Shown: positions 1 to 5,918, counted from the first letter of the stretch. The stretch: DNA of 13,784 bases from DASQUK01 sp046723645 (GCA_046723645.1 JBKOUY010000145.1:1-13784); one strand, 5' to 3'. Numbers and translations: made by a program. The notes: generated from the sequence alone by a model not told the origin.

Positions 1-3
1 GGG

Positions 4-89
4 CGGAGGGAGTGGGATTCGAACCCACGGTGGGCAGGACCCACACACGCTTTCCAAGCGTGCCGATTCGGCCGCTCTCGCATCCCTCC
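4..89 (-). tRNA. tRNA-Ser (anticodon GGA)
   Basis: Read on the minus strand, this is a complete class II tRNA of 86 nt. The 7-bp acceptor stem is GGAGGGA (89-83) with TCCCTCC (11-5), followed by discriminator G at 4, as expected for tRNA-Ser. The anticodon loop TTGGAAA (57-51) gives anticodon GGA (55-53), reading UCC/UCU serine codons. A long variable arm and a canonical T arm with GGTTCGAATCC are present. The next three bases would be CCC, not CCA, so the CCA end is not encoded and must be added after transcription. It is divergent from ffs and dnaX. Confidence 0.97.
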
Positions 90-108
90 TCGGGTGGTGC
101 CCGGGGCA

Positions 109-126
109 GCACACGCTATCGTGTGC
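109..126. promoter_or_regulatory. Inverted repeat holding divergent -10 boxes (tRNA-Ser / ffs)
   Basis: The perfect inverted repeat GCACACG-CTAT-CGTGTGC (7-bp arms, 4-nt spacer) lies 20 bp from the tRNA 5' end and 17 bp before the SRP RNA helix. It contains overlapping TANNNT boxes on both strands: TATCGT at 117-122 (plus, toward ffs) and TAGCGT at 118-113 (minus, toward tRNA-Ser). I see no good -35 elements and no T tract, so a divergent promoter or operator is likelier than a terminator. Promoter activity is inferred from position and motif only. Confidence 0.45.
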
Positions 127-142
127 CGCGCCCGTGACCGCA

Positions 143-250
143 GGTGGCGGCCGGGTCCTGTGCAACTGCAGCCCGTGAACCGAGTCAGGGCCGGGAGGCA
201 GCAGCTCTCAGCGGAACCTGTGGTGTGCCGCAGACCGCCTGGCCGTCACC
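143..250 (+). ncRNA. ffs: Small (bacterial) signal recognition particle RNA, 4.5S type
   Basis: This is the RNA core of the signal recognition particle, which binds Ffh and targets ribosomes making membrane or secreted proteins. Domain IV is at about 184-205 (GTCAGGGCCGGGAGGCAGCAGC) and differs from the E. coli 4.5S motif at three places. Two of these turn a U-A pair into a G-C pair, a compensatory change, and the third keeps a GNRA tetraloop (GGGA). The ends close with 14 consecutive pairs (143-156 with 237-250, including G-U pairs), and CTGTG (158-162) can pair with CGCAG (229-233). The core is about 108 nt, normal for the Alu-less short form. The true 5' end may be nearer 129 if the TATCGT box at 117-122 is the promoter. 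ffs beside dnaX is common in bacteria. Confidence 0.9.
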
Positions 251-261
251 TCCGGTGACGG
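243..261 (+). terminator. Candidate terminator hairpin of ffs
   Basis: CCGTCACC (243-250) and GGTGACGG (254-261) form a perfect 8-bp GC-rich hairpin with a TCC loop, followed by a mildly T-rich stretch (gctctgtgttt) rather than a true T run. The left arm is the same strand that closes the SRP RNA helix with 143-150, so the two structures exclude each other. A weak intrinsic or assisted terminator between ffs and dnaX is plausible but not shown. Confidence 0.45.
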
Positions 262-324
262 GCTCTGTGTTTCCCGCTCTTGGCCACTTCGTCGCGCGGC
301 CGCTGGCGCCGCACCTGCCGCCGA

Positions 325-330
325 TAGCAT
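325..330 (+). promoter_or_regulatory. -10 box of dnaX (leaderless start)
   Basis: TAGCAT ends 7 nt before the dnaX ATG at 338. This spacing places transcription initiation on or next to the A of the start codon. No Shine-Dalgarno sequence precedes the ATG, which fits a leaderless mRNA. No convincing -35 is visible. Confidence 0.5.
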
Positions 331-337
331 CCGGCCG

Positions 338-2086
338 ATGGCCGCGTACAAGTCTCTCTACCGGCGCTACCGCCCGCAGCGCTTCGACGAGGTGCTGGGG
401 CAGGAGCACGTGACCAAGGCCCTGCGCAATGCCGTGCGCGATGGCCGCGTCGGCCATGCCTACCTCTTCAGCGGCCCGCGGGGGACCGGCAAGACCTCGA
501 CCGCCCGCATCCTGGCCAAGGTGCTCAACTGCGAGGCGCCGGCCGACGGGGAGCCCTGTGGCAAGTGCGAAAACTGCGTGGCGGTGGCCGAGGGGCGTGT
601 CACCGACTGGCTGCTCGAGCAGGACGCGGCGTCGAAGAGCAAGGTCGACGACATGCGCGACCTGATCGAGCGCGTGCCGCTGGGCACCTCGGGCAAGCGC
701 CGGGTCATCATCCTCGACGAGGTCCACATGCTGAGCCAGGGGGCCGAGAACGCGCTCCTCAAGACGCTCGAGGAGCCGCCCGAGCACGTCGTGTTCGTGC
801 TCGCCACCACCGACCCGCAGAAGGTGCGCCCCACCATCCGCAGCCGCACGCAGCACTTCGAGTTCCGGTTGCTGTCCCCTGATGTACTGGCCGAACACGT
901 CCGCCACGTCATCGCCGACGCGGGCCTCGGTCTCGACGCAGAGGCGGTGGACCGCGCCGTCGACCATGTCATCCGCAGCGGCGCCGGCTCCGCGCGCGAC
1001 ACCCTGTCGGCGCTCGACCAGGTGGCGGCCCTGGGCGAGGTGTTCGACGTCTCCGAGCCCGTGGACGCAGTGCTGGACGCCCTGTGCGACCGCGACGCCG
1101 GAGCCGTCCTGGTCGCCGTCGCCGATGCACTGGCGGCCGGGCGTGATCCCCGCACGTTGGGTGAAGACCTGATCGCCGCCCTGCGTGACGCCTTCCTCGC
1201 GGTCATGGGTGCGGCCGACGAGCACGTGGCGCCGGCCCGGCGCGAATGGGCGGCCCGCGTCGGCCAGCGGCTGGGGCCGGCGGGCCTCACCCGGGCGCTC
1301 GACGTGCTGGGGGAGTCGCTGATCGAGCTGGCGCGCAAGCCCGACCCGCGCGTCGTGGTCGAGGTGGCGCTCGTTCGCCTCACCCAGCCGGGCACCGATC
1401 GGACGCTCGACGCGATCCTCGACCGGCTCGACCGGCTGGAGCGCGGCGATGGCCCCCGTGGCGGTGGATCTGGTGGTGGCGGATCCGACACAGCCGCCCC
1501 GGCCGGGGGCGCGGCCGCGGCCCGCAAGGCACTGTCCGGCCGGCGCCGTGACGATGCAGAGCGGCCGGCGGATACATCGGCCGGAGCGACGGGCCCCGCA
1601 GGCGACAAGCCCACCCTCGGCGCCGTGGCCCGCCGGCAGGGGGAGCGTGGGGACGCGGCGGAGCCGCCGGGGGCGGTGGCGGCCGGGCGCATCCCGGAAC
1701 TCGACGAGCTCACCGCGGCCTGGACTGATGCCGTGCTGGCCGCACTGCCGAAGTCGGTCCGGAGCCGTTGGCGCGGCGGGCGCTGGATCGCCCCGGACAC
1801 GAGTGCCGTCCGCTTCGCCGTTTCCAACGAGTGGCACCAGCGCGCATGCGACGAGTCGCGGCGCGAGGTCGAGGAGGCGTTGCTGGCACACTTCGGCGGT
1901 CCCGTCCCGGTGGCGATCGTGGTCGAGGGCGAGCCGGCCGGCGGGGCCTCGACGGCTGCGGCGCCGCCCGACGACGTCGAGCACATCGACCCGGCCGAAC
2001 TGCGCGATGCCGATGACACCGCGGGCTCGGGCCTGGACCTGGTCGTGCGCACGTTCGGAGGCGGCGAGCTCATCCAGGAGGACTGA
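338..2086 (+). CDS. dnaX: DNA polymerase III subunit gamma/tau (clamp-loader ATPase)
   Basis: DnaX is the AAA+ motor of the clamp loader that places the beta clamp on primed DNA at the replication fork. In the 582 residues I see the N-terminal signature YRRYRPQRFDEVLGQ, Walker A GPRGTGKT (46-53), four zinc-binding cysteines (64, 73, 76, 79), Walker B ILDE (124-127), sensor 1 ATTD (155-158) and the arginine-finger region SRT (168-170), where many bacteria have SRC. Domain III runs to about 365. A Gly/Ala/Pro-rich linker (about 370-450) begins with a GGGSGGGGS stretch, then a tau-type C-terminal domain (about 451-540) and an acidic tail. No A-rich slippery heptamer for programmed frameshifting is evident, so one long tau-like product is expected. 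The start is chosen by the family N-terminus and the TAGCAT box 7 nt upstream. It heads the dnaX-ybaB-recR group. Confidence 0.97.
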   Translation: MAAYKSLYRRYRPQRFDEVLGQEHVTKALRNAVRDGRVGHAYLFSGPRGTGKTSTARILAKVLNCEAPADGEPCGKCENCVAVAEGRVTDWLLEQDAASKSKVDDMRDLIERVPLGTSGKRRVIILDEVHMLSQGAENALLKTLEEPPEHVVFVLATTDPQKVRPTIRSRTQHFEFRLLSPDVLAEHVRHVIADAGLGLDAEAVDRAVDHVIRSGAGSARDTLSALDQVAALGEVFDVSEPVDAVLDALCDRDAGAVLVAVADALAAGRDPRTLGEDLIAALRDAFLAVMGAADEHVAPARREWAARVGQRLGPAGLTRALDVLGESLIELARKPDPRVVVEVALVRLTQPGTDRTLDAILDRLDRLERGDGPRGGGSGGGGSDTAAPAGGAAAARKALSGRRRDDAERPADTSAGATGPAGDKPTLGAVARRQGERGDAAEPPGAVAAGRIPELDELTAAWTDAVLAALPKSVRSRWRGGRWIAPDTSAVRFAVSNEWHQRACDESRREVEEALLAHFGGPVPVAIVVEGEPAGGASTAAAPPDDVEHIDPAELRDADDTAGSGLDLVVRTFGGGELIQED

Positions 2087-2109
2087 CCCCTGATCTCGCG
2101 GAGGACGCC

Positions 2110-2169
2110 ATGACGCCACACTTGCCATCGTCGAACCGGCTCTCAGTCGCCGGAGTCAGGGCTCACTGA
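2110..2169 (+). CDS. Possible 19-codon leader ORF coupled to ybaB
   Basis: The dnaX-ybaB gap holds an ATG preceded by a strong Shine-Dalgarno GGAGGA (2100-2105, 4-nt spacing). The frame reads MTPHLPSSNRLSVAGVRAH and stops at a TGA (2167-2169) whose A is the first base of the ybaB ATG. This TGATG overlap is a classic translational-coupling junction, while ybaB itself has only a weak AGGG (2158-2161). The peptide has no recognisable family, so its role, if translated, is probably to deliver ribosomes to ybaB. The alternative is a chance short frame in GC-rich DNA. Confidence 0.35.
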   Translation: MTPHLPSSNRLSVAGVRAH

Positions 2170-2588
2170 TGTCCGACGCTCCGTCCGATCCACCCGCGCC
2201 GGAGCCGCCGGAGTCCGCCGGGCTGGCGGGCCTGGGCGACCTCGGTGGCTTGCTCGAGTCGGCACAGGAAGCGTTCTCGGCGCAGGCGCGGACGGCCGAA
2301 GAGGTGGTGACGGGTACCGCTGGGGGCGGCGTGGTGACGGTGGAGATGATGGGCACCGGCGAGGTTCGCTCGGTCAAGCTCGCACCCGAGGTCGTCGATC
2401 CGCAGGACATCGAGATGCTCCAGGACCTCATCGTGGCGGCGCTCCACGACGCCGGCGCCAAGGTCGCCGCGCTCCAGCGCGACGCACTCGGTGCGCTGGG
2501 CGGCCTCGACCTCGAGGGCCTCGGGGGTGCGCTCGGCGGCCTGCTCGGCGACCCGGGCAGCGGCCCCGGTCCCGCGAAGGGTCAGTGA
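2169..2588 (+). CDS. ybaB: YbaB/EbfC family nucleoid-associated protein
   Basis: YbaB/EbfC proteins are small DNA-binding dimers, nearly always encoded between dnaX and recR, thought to act as nucleoid-associated proteins or DNA-repair accessories. This 139-residue copy has an acidic Pro/Ser-rich N-terminus (1-20). The YbaB core (about 25-105) has an amphipathic helix (LLESAQEAFSAQ), the central strands with GGGVVTVEMMGTGEVRSVKL, and the PEVVDPQDIEMLQDLIVAALHDA helix region, split here into ordinary family landmarks. The C-terminal tail (about 112-139) is Gly/Leu-rich. The start codon overlaps the stop of the possible leader ORF, and the recR start lies 6 nt after its stop, so co-translation with recR is likely. 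Family assignment is firm; the exact cellular role is not settled for the family. Confidence 0.93.
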   Translation: MSDAPSDPPAPEPPESAGLAGLGDLGGLLESAQEAFSAQARTAEEVVTGTAGGGVVTVEMMGTGEVRSVKLAPEVVDPQDIEMLQDLIVAALHDAGAKVAALQRDALGALGGLDLEGLGGALGGLLGDPGSGPGPAKGQ

Positions 2589-2594
2589 GCGATA

Positions 2595-3200
2595 GTGGCC
2601 GTGTACGCCGGTCCCGTCCAGGACCTCATCGACGAGCTGGGCCGGCTACCCGGCGTCGGCCCCAAGTCGGCGCAGCGGATCGCGTTCCATCTGCTCAAGC
2701 TGTCGAAGGCCGACGCCCTGCGCTTGGCCAACGCGATCACCGAGGCCAAGGACCGGGTCGCGTTCTGCCAGACCTGCTTCAACGTGGCCGAGGGCGACAC
2801 CTGCGGGATCTGCGCCGATGCGCGTCGCGACGCCACGGTCGTGTGCGTCGTCGAGGAGCCCCGCGATGTGGTGGCGGTCGAAAAGACCGGCGAGTTCCAC
2901 GGGCGCTACCACGTGCTGCAGGGCGCCATCAGCCCCATCGAGGGTGTGGGACCCGAGCAGCTCCGCGTCCGTGAGCTGCTCGATCGCATCGGCCGCGAGG
3001 GCATCGCCGAGATCATCCTGTGCACCAACCCGAACCTCGAGGGGGAGGCCACGGCGCTGTACCTCGGCCGTTTGCTCAAGCCCCTTGGGCTGAGGGTCAC
3101 CCGCATCGCCAGCGGCCTGCCCGTCGGCGGCGACCTCGAGTATGCCGACGAGCTGACCCTGGGCCGGGCGCTCGAAGGACGGCGCGACGTCGAGGCGTGA
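2595..3200 (+). CDS. recR: Recombination mediator protein RecR
   Basis: RecR works with RecO (and RecF) to load RecA onto SSB-coated single-stranded gaps. The 201-residue protein has full family length: an N-terminal helix-hairpin-helix (about 8-33, LIDELGRLPGVGPKSAQR), a C4 zinc finger (C58, C61, C70, C73), and a Toprim domain (about 81-175) with the acidic VVEEPRD segment and the GAISPIEGVGP loop. The C-terminal conserved GLPVGGDLEYADELTLGRAL segment follows. The start is the GTG at 2595, six bases after ybaB. A second GTG at 2601 is possible, but the first is better spaced from a GAAGGG at 2576-2581. It is the last gene of the ffs-dnaX-ybaB-recR group. Confidence 0.97.
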   Translation: MAVYAGPVQDLIDELGRLPGVGPKSAQRIAFHLLKLSKADALRLANAITEAKDRVAFCQTCFNVAEGDTCGICADARRDATVVCVVEEPRDVVAVEKTGEFHGRYHVLQGAISPIEGVGPEQLRVRELLDRIGREGIAEIILCTNPNLEGEATALYLGRLLKPLGLRVTRIASGLPVGGDLEYADELTLGRALEGRRDVEA

Positions 3201-3372
3201 TCAGGTTGGCCCTGGCCCACCGCCGCCGACGCCCGCAACGGTCCCCCCGCCCGCGTCCCCAGGTGCGCCGGCCCGACGATCGAGGCGGGCGGACGGGACC
3301 GACCATCGGACCGGCACACCTGGAAACACCAGCACACGAAGCACTAACGCAAATCCCCGCGTAGCCCCCCGC

Positions 3373-3384
3373 TGCAACGTTGCA
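3373..3384. promoter_or_regulatory. Perfect 12-bp palindrome, candidate operator
   Basis: TGCAACGTTGCA is self-complementary over all 12 bases and lies about 120 bp upstream of the acyl-CoA dehydrogenase start, in a locally lower-GC stretch and 5 bp from a second palindrome. This is typical of dimeric regulator sites. I do not recognise the regulator; it is not a KstR-type AACNAGAACGTTCT site. Confidence 0.4.
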
Positions 3385-3389
3385 CGTAT

Positions 3390-3403
3390 GTTACACCTGT
3401 AAC
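3390..3403. promoter_or_regulatory. Inverted repeat GTTACA-CC-TGTAAC, candidate operator
   Basis: Two perfect 6-bp arms (3390-3395 and 3398-3403) are separated by CC. The symmetry resembles operators of TetR- or GntR-type regulators, which often control acyl-CoA dehydrogenase genes. It sits 6 bp before TACGCT (3410-3415), a possible -10 box, where a bound repressor would cover the promoter. Regulator identity is unknown. Confidence 0.4.
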
Positions 3404-3491
3404 GACGGATACGCTAGCCGAACGCACTACGCGTCAATAAGCTCACTAAACGTGATCGACCCACCGGGATCGGGGACATGACGGGCTCGTC

Positions 3492-3497
3492 TAGGGT
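3492..3497 (+). promoter_or_regulatory. -10 box TAGGGT, leaderless start of the acyl-CoA dehydrogenase
   Basis: TAGGGT ends 6 nt before the ATG at 3504, with no Shine-Dalgarno sequence in between. The same TAGGGTCGC nonamer recurs in front of the HAD phosphatase (12829-12837). The function is inferred from position. Confidence 0.5.
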
Positions 3498-3503
3498 CGC
3501 GCA

Positions 3504-4715
3504 ATGGATTTCGCACTGAGCCCTCGGGCCGAGGAGTTCCGCAAGCGGCTCGAGGCGTTCATGGACGAGTGCGTCTATCCCAACGAGGCGCTCTATCACC
3601 AACAGATCGCCGACTCGGGCGATCCCCATGTGCACGCCCGGGTCCTCGACGAGCTCAAGGTCGAGGCGAGGGAACGGGGGCTGTGGAACCTCTTCCTCCC
3701 GCACCAGACCGAATGGACGGACGGGCTGTCGAACCTCGACTACGCGCCGCTGGCGGAGATCACCGGCCGCAGTCCGCTGGCGCCGGAGGCGCTCAACTGC
3801 TCGGCTCCCGACACCGGCAACATGGAGCTCCTCACGATGTTCGGCACCGACGAGCAGAAGGAGCGCTGGCTCCGCCCATTGCTCGAGGGCGAGATCCGGT
3901 CGTGCTTCGCGATGACCGAACCGGCCGTCGCCAGCTCCGATGCCACCAACATCGCGCTGCGGATCGAACGCGACGGTGACGACTACGTGCTCAACGGGCA
4001 CAAGTGGTGGATCAGCGGAGCCGCCCGTGAGCGTTGCCGGGTGGCGATCGTCATGGGTAAGACCGATCCGGCCGCGCCCCCGCACAGACAGCAGTCGATG
4101 GTGCTCGTGCCCATGGACGCTCCCGGCCTCGAGAACCTCCGCAGCCTCCCGGTGTTCGGCTACCAGGACAACGAGGGGCACTGCGAGCTCGTGTTCCGGG
4201 ACGTCCGGGTCCCCGTCGACCACCTGCTCGGGGAGGAGGGCGGAGGCTTCGCCATGGCCCAGGCCCGGCTCGGCCCCGGCCGCATCCACCACTGCATGCG
4301 GGCCATCGGTGTCGCCGAGCGGGCGCTCGAGCTGATGTGCCGGCGCGTGAGGGCGCGCACGGCATTCGGCAAGCCTCTGGCGGAGCAGGGCGTGATCCAG
4401 CACTGGATCGCCGACAGCCGGATCGAGATCGAGCAGGTGCGCCTGCTGGTGCTCAAGACCGCATGGCTGATGGACACCGTCGGGAACAAGGGTGCCCGCA
4501 TCGAGATCTCGGCGATCAAGGTCGCAGCCCCCGACGTGGCACTACGGGTCATCGACCGGGCGATCCAGGCGCATGGCGCGCTCGGCGTGTCCGATGACGC
4601 TCCGCTGGCATCGATGTACGCGCACGTTCGCACCTTGCGCTTGGCCGACGGCCCGGACGAGGTGCATCGCATGTCGGTGGCACGGCGCGAGCTCCGAAGG
4701 TACGAGGAGGCATAG
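3504..4715 (+). CDS. Acyl-CoA dehydrogenase, ACAD10/ACAD11-like
   Basis: This is a flavin-dependent acyl-CoA dehydrogenase expected to introduce an alpha,beta double bond into a CoA thioester and pass electrons to ETF. At 403 residues it has the standard length and three-domain fold: N-terminal helices (1-120, including NCSAPDTGNMELL), the beta domain (about 130-235) with the FAMTEP FAD/substrate segment and the HKWWISGA stretch, and the C-terminal helical domain with RIHHCMRAIGVAERAL and the RTAFGKPL motif. The catalytic-base region reads ADGPDEVH (381-388), with Asp382 where MCAD-type enzymes have Glu; this and other motifs place it with ACAD10/11. Human ACAD10/11 act on 4-hydroxyacyl-CoAs after phosphorylation, but no kinase gene is adjacent, so the substrate here is unknown. 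The lipoprotein gene follows 8 nt later. Confidence 0.92.
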   Translation: MDFALSPRAEEFRKRLEAFMDECVYPNEALYHQQIADSGDPHVHARVLDELKVEARERGLWNLFLPHQTEWTDGLSNLDYAPLAEITGRSPLAPEALNCSAPDTGNMELLTMFGTDEQKERWLRPLLEGEIRSCFAMTEPAVASSDATNIALRIERDGDDYVLNGHKWWISGAARERCRVAIVMGKTDPAAPPHRQQSMVLVPMDAPGLENLRSLPVFGYQDNEGHCELVFRDVRVPVDHLLGEEGGGFAMAQARLGPGRIHHCMRAIGVAERALELMCRRVRARTAFGKPLAEQGVIQHWIADSRIEIEQVRLLVLKTAWLMDTVGNKGARIEISAIKVAAPDVALRVIDRAIQAHGALGVSDDAPLASMYAHVRTLRLADGPDEVHRMSVARRELRRYEEA

Positions 4716-4723
4716 GCGCGGGC

Positions 4724-5104
4724 ATGAGACGGTTTGTGGCGGGCGTGGCGGTCGCGGCCCTGTTGATCGCCGCCGGTTGTGGCGACGACGACGGCGATGG
4801 CGGCGGCACATCGGGCGAGGCAACCGAAGAGTTTTGCCAGGGCTTCAATCGCATCAACGAGCAGTTCTCCGACATCAACCCGGTCACCAACCCGGACGCA
4901 CTCAGGGAGGCTCTCGACATGTTGCGAGACCTGGATCCCCCCGAGGAGATCGCCGACGAGTATGAGACCGTCCTCGAGGGCTTCGAGAGGCTCTCCGAGA
5001 TCGACGTCACGGATCAGAACGCCGTCAACGAGGTGCGGGACGACCTCCCGCGAGCGGAGGAGGCGTTCAACACGGTCGGGGACTTCGTCGACGAGAAGTG
5101 CTGA
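4724..5104 (+). CDS. Small secreted lipoprotein of unknown function
   Basis: I do not recognise a family. The 126-residue product starts with a lipoprotein signal peptide: MRRF, a hydrophobic run (5-17) and lipobox IAAGC with lipidated Cys19. An Asp/Gly-rich flexible linker (20-31) follows, then an acidic helical domain (about 35-126) of roughly 90 residues. Only two other cysteines occur, Cys38 and the very last residue Cys126, which could form a disulfide tying the ends of the helical domain together. It begins 8 nt after the acyl-CoA dehydrogenase stop, so co-transcription is likely; GAGGAGG overlaps the end of that gene but is somewhat far from this ATG. It is convergent with the anti-sigma factor gene. 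Confidence 0.8.
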   Translation: MRRFVAGVAVAALLIAAGCGDDDGDGGGTSGEATEEFCQGFNRINEQFSDINPVTNPDALREALDMLRDLDPPEEIADEYETVLEGFERLSEIDVTDQNAVNEVRDDLPRAEEAFNTVGDFVDEKC

Positions 5105-5137
5105 GGGTCTGCGCGCGTCGGACAAACCCGCGGGCGG

Positions 5138-5575
5138 TCACCCTGCGGTGGTCGGCGGCCGGCGGACGACAAGGCTCACCCGGGTCCCGTCGGGCGCCGG
5201 GGTGAAGTTCACTTCGTCGGCCAGGGTGCGCATGAGGGCAATTCCCAGCCCACTCTCGTGCCGCAGGCGCCGCGGGTCGGTGACGGCGGGCAGGGCCTCG
5301 ACGTCGTCGGGGTCGAACCCGGAGCCCCGATCGATGACCTCCACCCGGACCTCGTCGTCGCCGATCGTGCAGCGGACGATCACGGGACCGTCGGACCAGT
5401 TGGTCTCGTGGGCCTCGATAGCGTTGGAGCACGCCTCGGTGACGGCGATCTTCAGGTCATCGAGGCGGGCTTGGCTCAGCCCGGGCGCCAGCGACCCGAC
5501 CGCCGCGTCGACGACCAAGCGGACCAGCGAGAGATAGGCGGAGCGGGCCGGGATCTCCAGCTCCACGACCGCCAT
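5138..5575 (-). CDS. RsbW/SpoIIAB-like anti-sigma factor (HATPase_c serine kinase)
   Basis: This is a GHKL-fold protein of the anti-sigma/serine-kinase type, expected to bind a sigma factor and to phosphorylate the neighbouring STAS protein. In the 145 residues the N box is KIAVTEACSNAIEAHE (E47, N51), the G1 box is DRGSGF (D82, G84, G86) and the G2 box is GLGIALMR (109-116). I start at the ATG at 5575, four bases after the STAS gene; an upstream extension to 5698 is open but runs antiparallel to no family sequence and overlaps the STAS gene. The order STAS then HATPase matches bldG and its downstream anti-sigma gene in Streptomyces (SCO3549-SCO3548, from memory). No sigma factor gene is nearby, so the target is unknown. 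Confidence 0.92.
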   Translation of the reverse strand: MAVVELEIPARSAYLSLVRLVVDAAVGSLAPGLSQARLDDLKIAVTEACSNAIEAHETNWSDGPVIVRCTIGDDEVRVEVIDRGSGFDPDDVEALPAVTDPRRLRHESGLGIALMRTLADEVNFTPAPDGTRVSLVVRRPPTTAG

Positions 5576-5579
5576 GCGG

Positions 5580-5918
5580 CTACCCGCCGGAGATGGCGTC
5601 GTCGAGGGACGCGTGGAGTGGCAGGGCGCTGTCGAGGCCGGTGATCTCGAACAGACGCCGAATCCGAGCCTCGGTGCACACCAGGCGAAGGTCGCCACCG
5701 TGGGTTCGGGCGCGCTTCAGGATGCTCACGATGGTGCCGAGACCCGTGGAGTCGAGGAAGTCGACGGCTTCGAGATCGAGCACCAGCCGTGCTGATCCAT
5801 CGGTCACGAGGCCGATCAGGCGCTCACGCAAGGCGGGAGAGGTGGCGACGTCGATCTCACCGTGGACCGTCACGACCGTCCACCCCTCGATCTCGGACAC
5901 CTCGGTGCGCAGCTCCAT
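5580..5918 (-). CDS. bldG: BldG-like anti-anti-sigma factor (STAS domain)
   Basis: Anti-anti-sigma factors of the RsbV/SpoIIAA type free a sigma factor by binding its anti-sigma partner when unphosphorylated. The 112-residue protein is a single STAS domain: VVTVHGEIDVATSPALRERL near the N-terminus and the phosphorylation loop DFLDSTGLG, with Ser57 as the expected phosphosite. The later stretch LRLVCTEARIRRLFEITGL closely follows Streptomyces BldG as I remember it. The bldG symbol rests on that similarity and on context: an anti-sigma gene 4 nt downstream and a divergent helicase gene upstream, as around Streptomyces bldG, where the protein controls development and antibiotic production. Whether it controls development here cannot be seen. 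The start is supported by a TAGGGT box 9 nt upstream. Confidence 0.9.
   Translation of the reverse strand: MELRTEVSEIEGWTVVTVHGEIDVATSPALRERLIGLVTDGSARLVLDLEAVDFLDSTGLGTIVSILKRARTHGGDLRLVCTEARIRRLFEITGLDSALPLHASLDDAISGG

Larger units (their letters stand above)
3201..3503. other. 303-bp intergenic region between recR and the acyl-CoA dehydrogenase
   Basis: No gene is supported here. The first half (3201-3335) is very GC-rich with no clear terminator. The second half is distinctly less GC-rich and holds two close palindromes (3373-3384 and 3390-3403), a TANNNT box TACGCT at 3410-3415, and a TAGGGT box just before the next start codon. I read it as the promoter-operator region of the following gene. 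Confidence 0.6.

Noticed and set aside
109..126. Bidirectional terminator reading of the inverted repeat between tRNA-Ser and ffs
   Set aside because: There is no T tract on either side, and both flanking genes point away from it, so no transcript would need to end there.
185..2128. 647-codon open frame on the minus strand opposite dnaX
   Set aside because: It is antisense to a complete dnaX with every clamp-loader motif, its product is Arg/Gly/Ala-rich with no recognisable domain, and long antisense frames are expected in GC-rich DNA with GC-biased third positions. It also runs through the SRP RNA.
3414..4403. 329-codon minus-strand frame opposite the acyl-CoA dehydrogenase
   Set aside because: It is antisense to a conserved enzyme and spans that gene's promoter; no domain is visible.
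5576..5698. Upstream in-frame extension of the anti-sigma factor
   Set aside because: It would overlap the STAS gene by over 100 bp and adds Ser/Pro/Arg-rich sequence unlike the family N-terminus. The ATG at 5575, 4 nt after the STAS stop, fits better.
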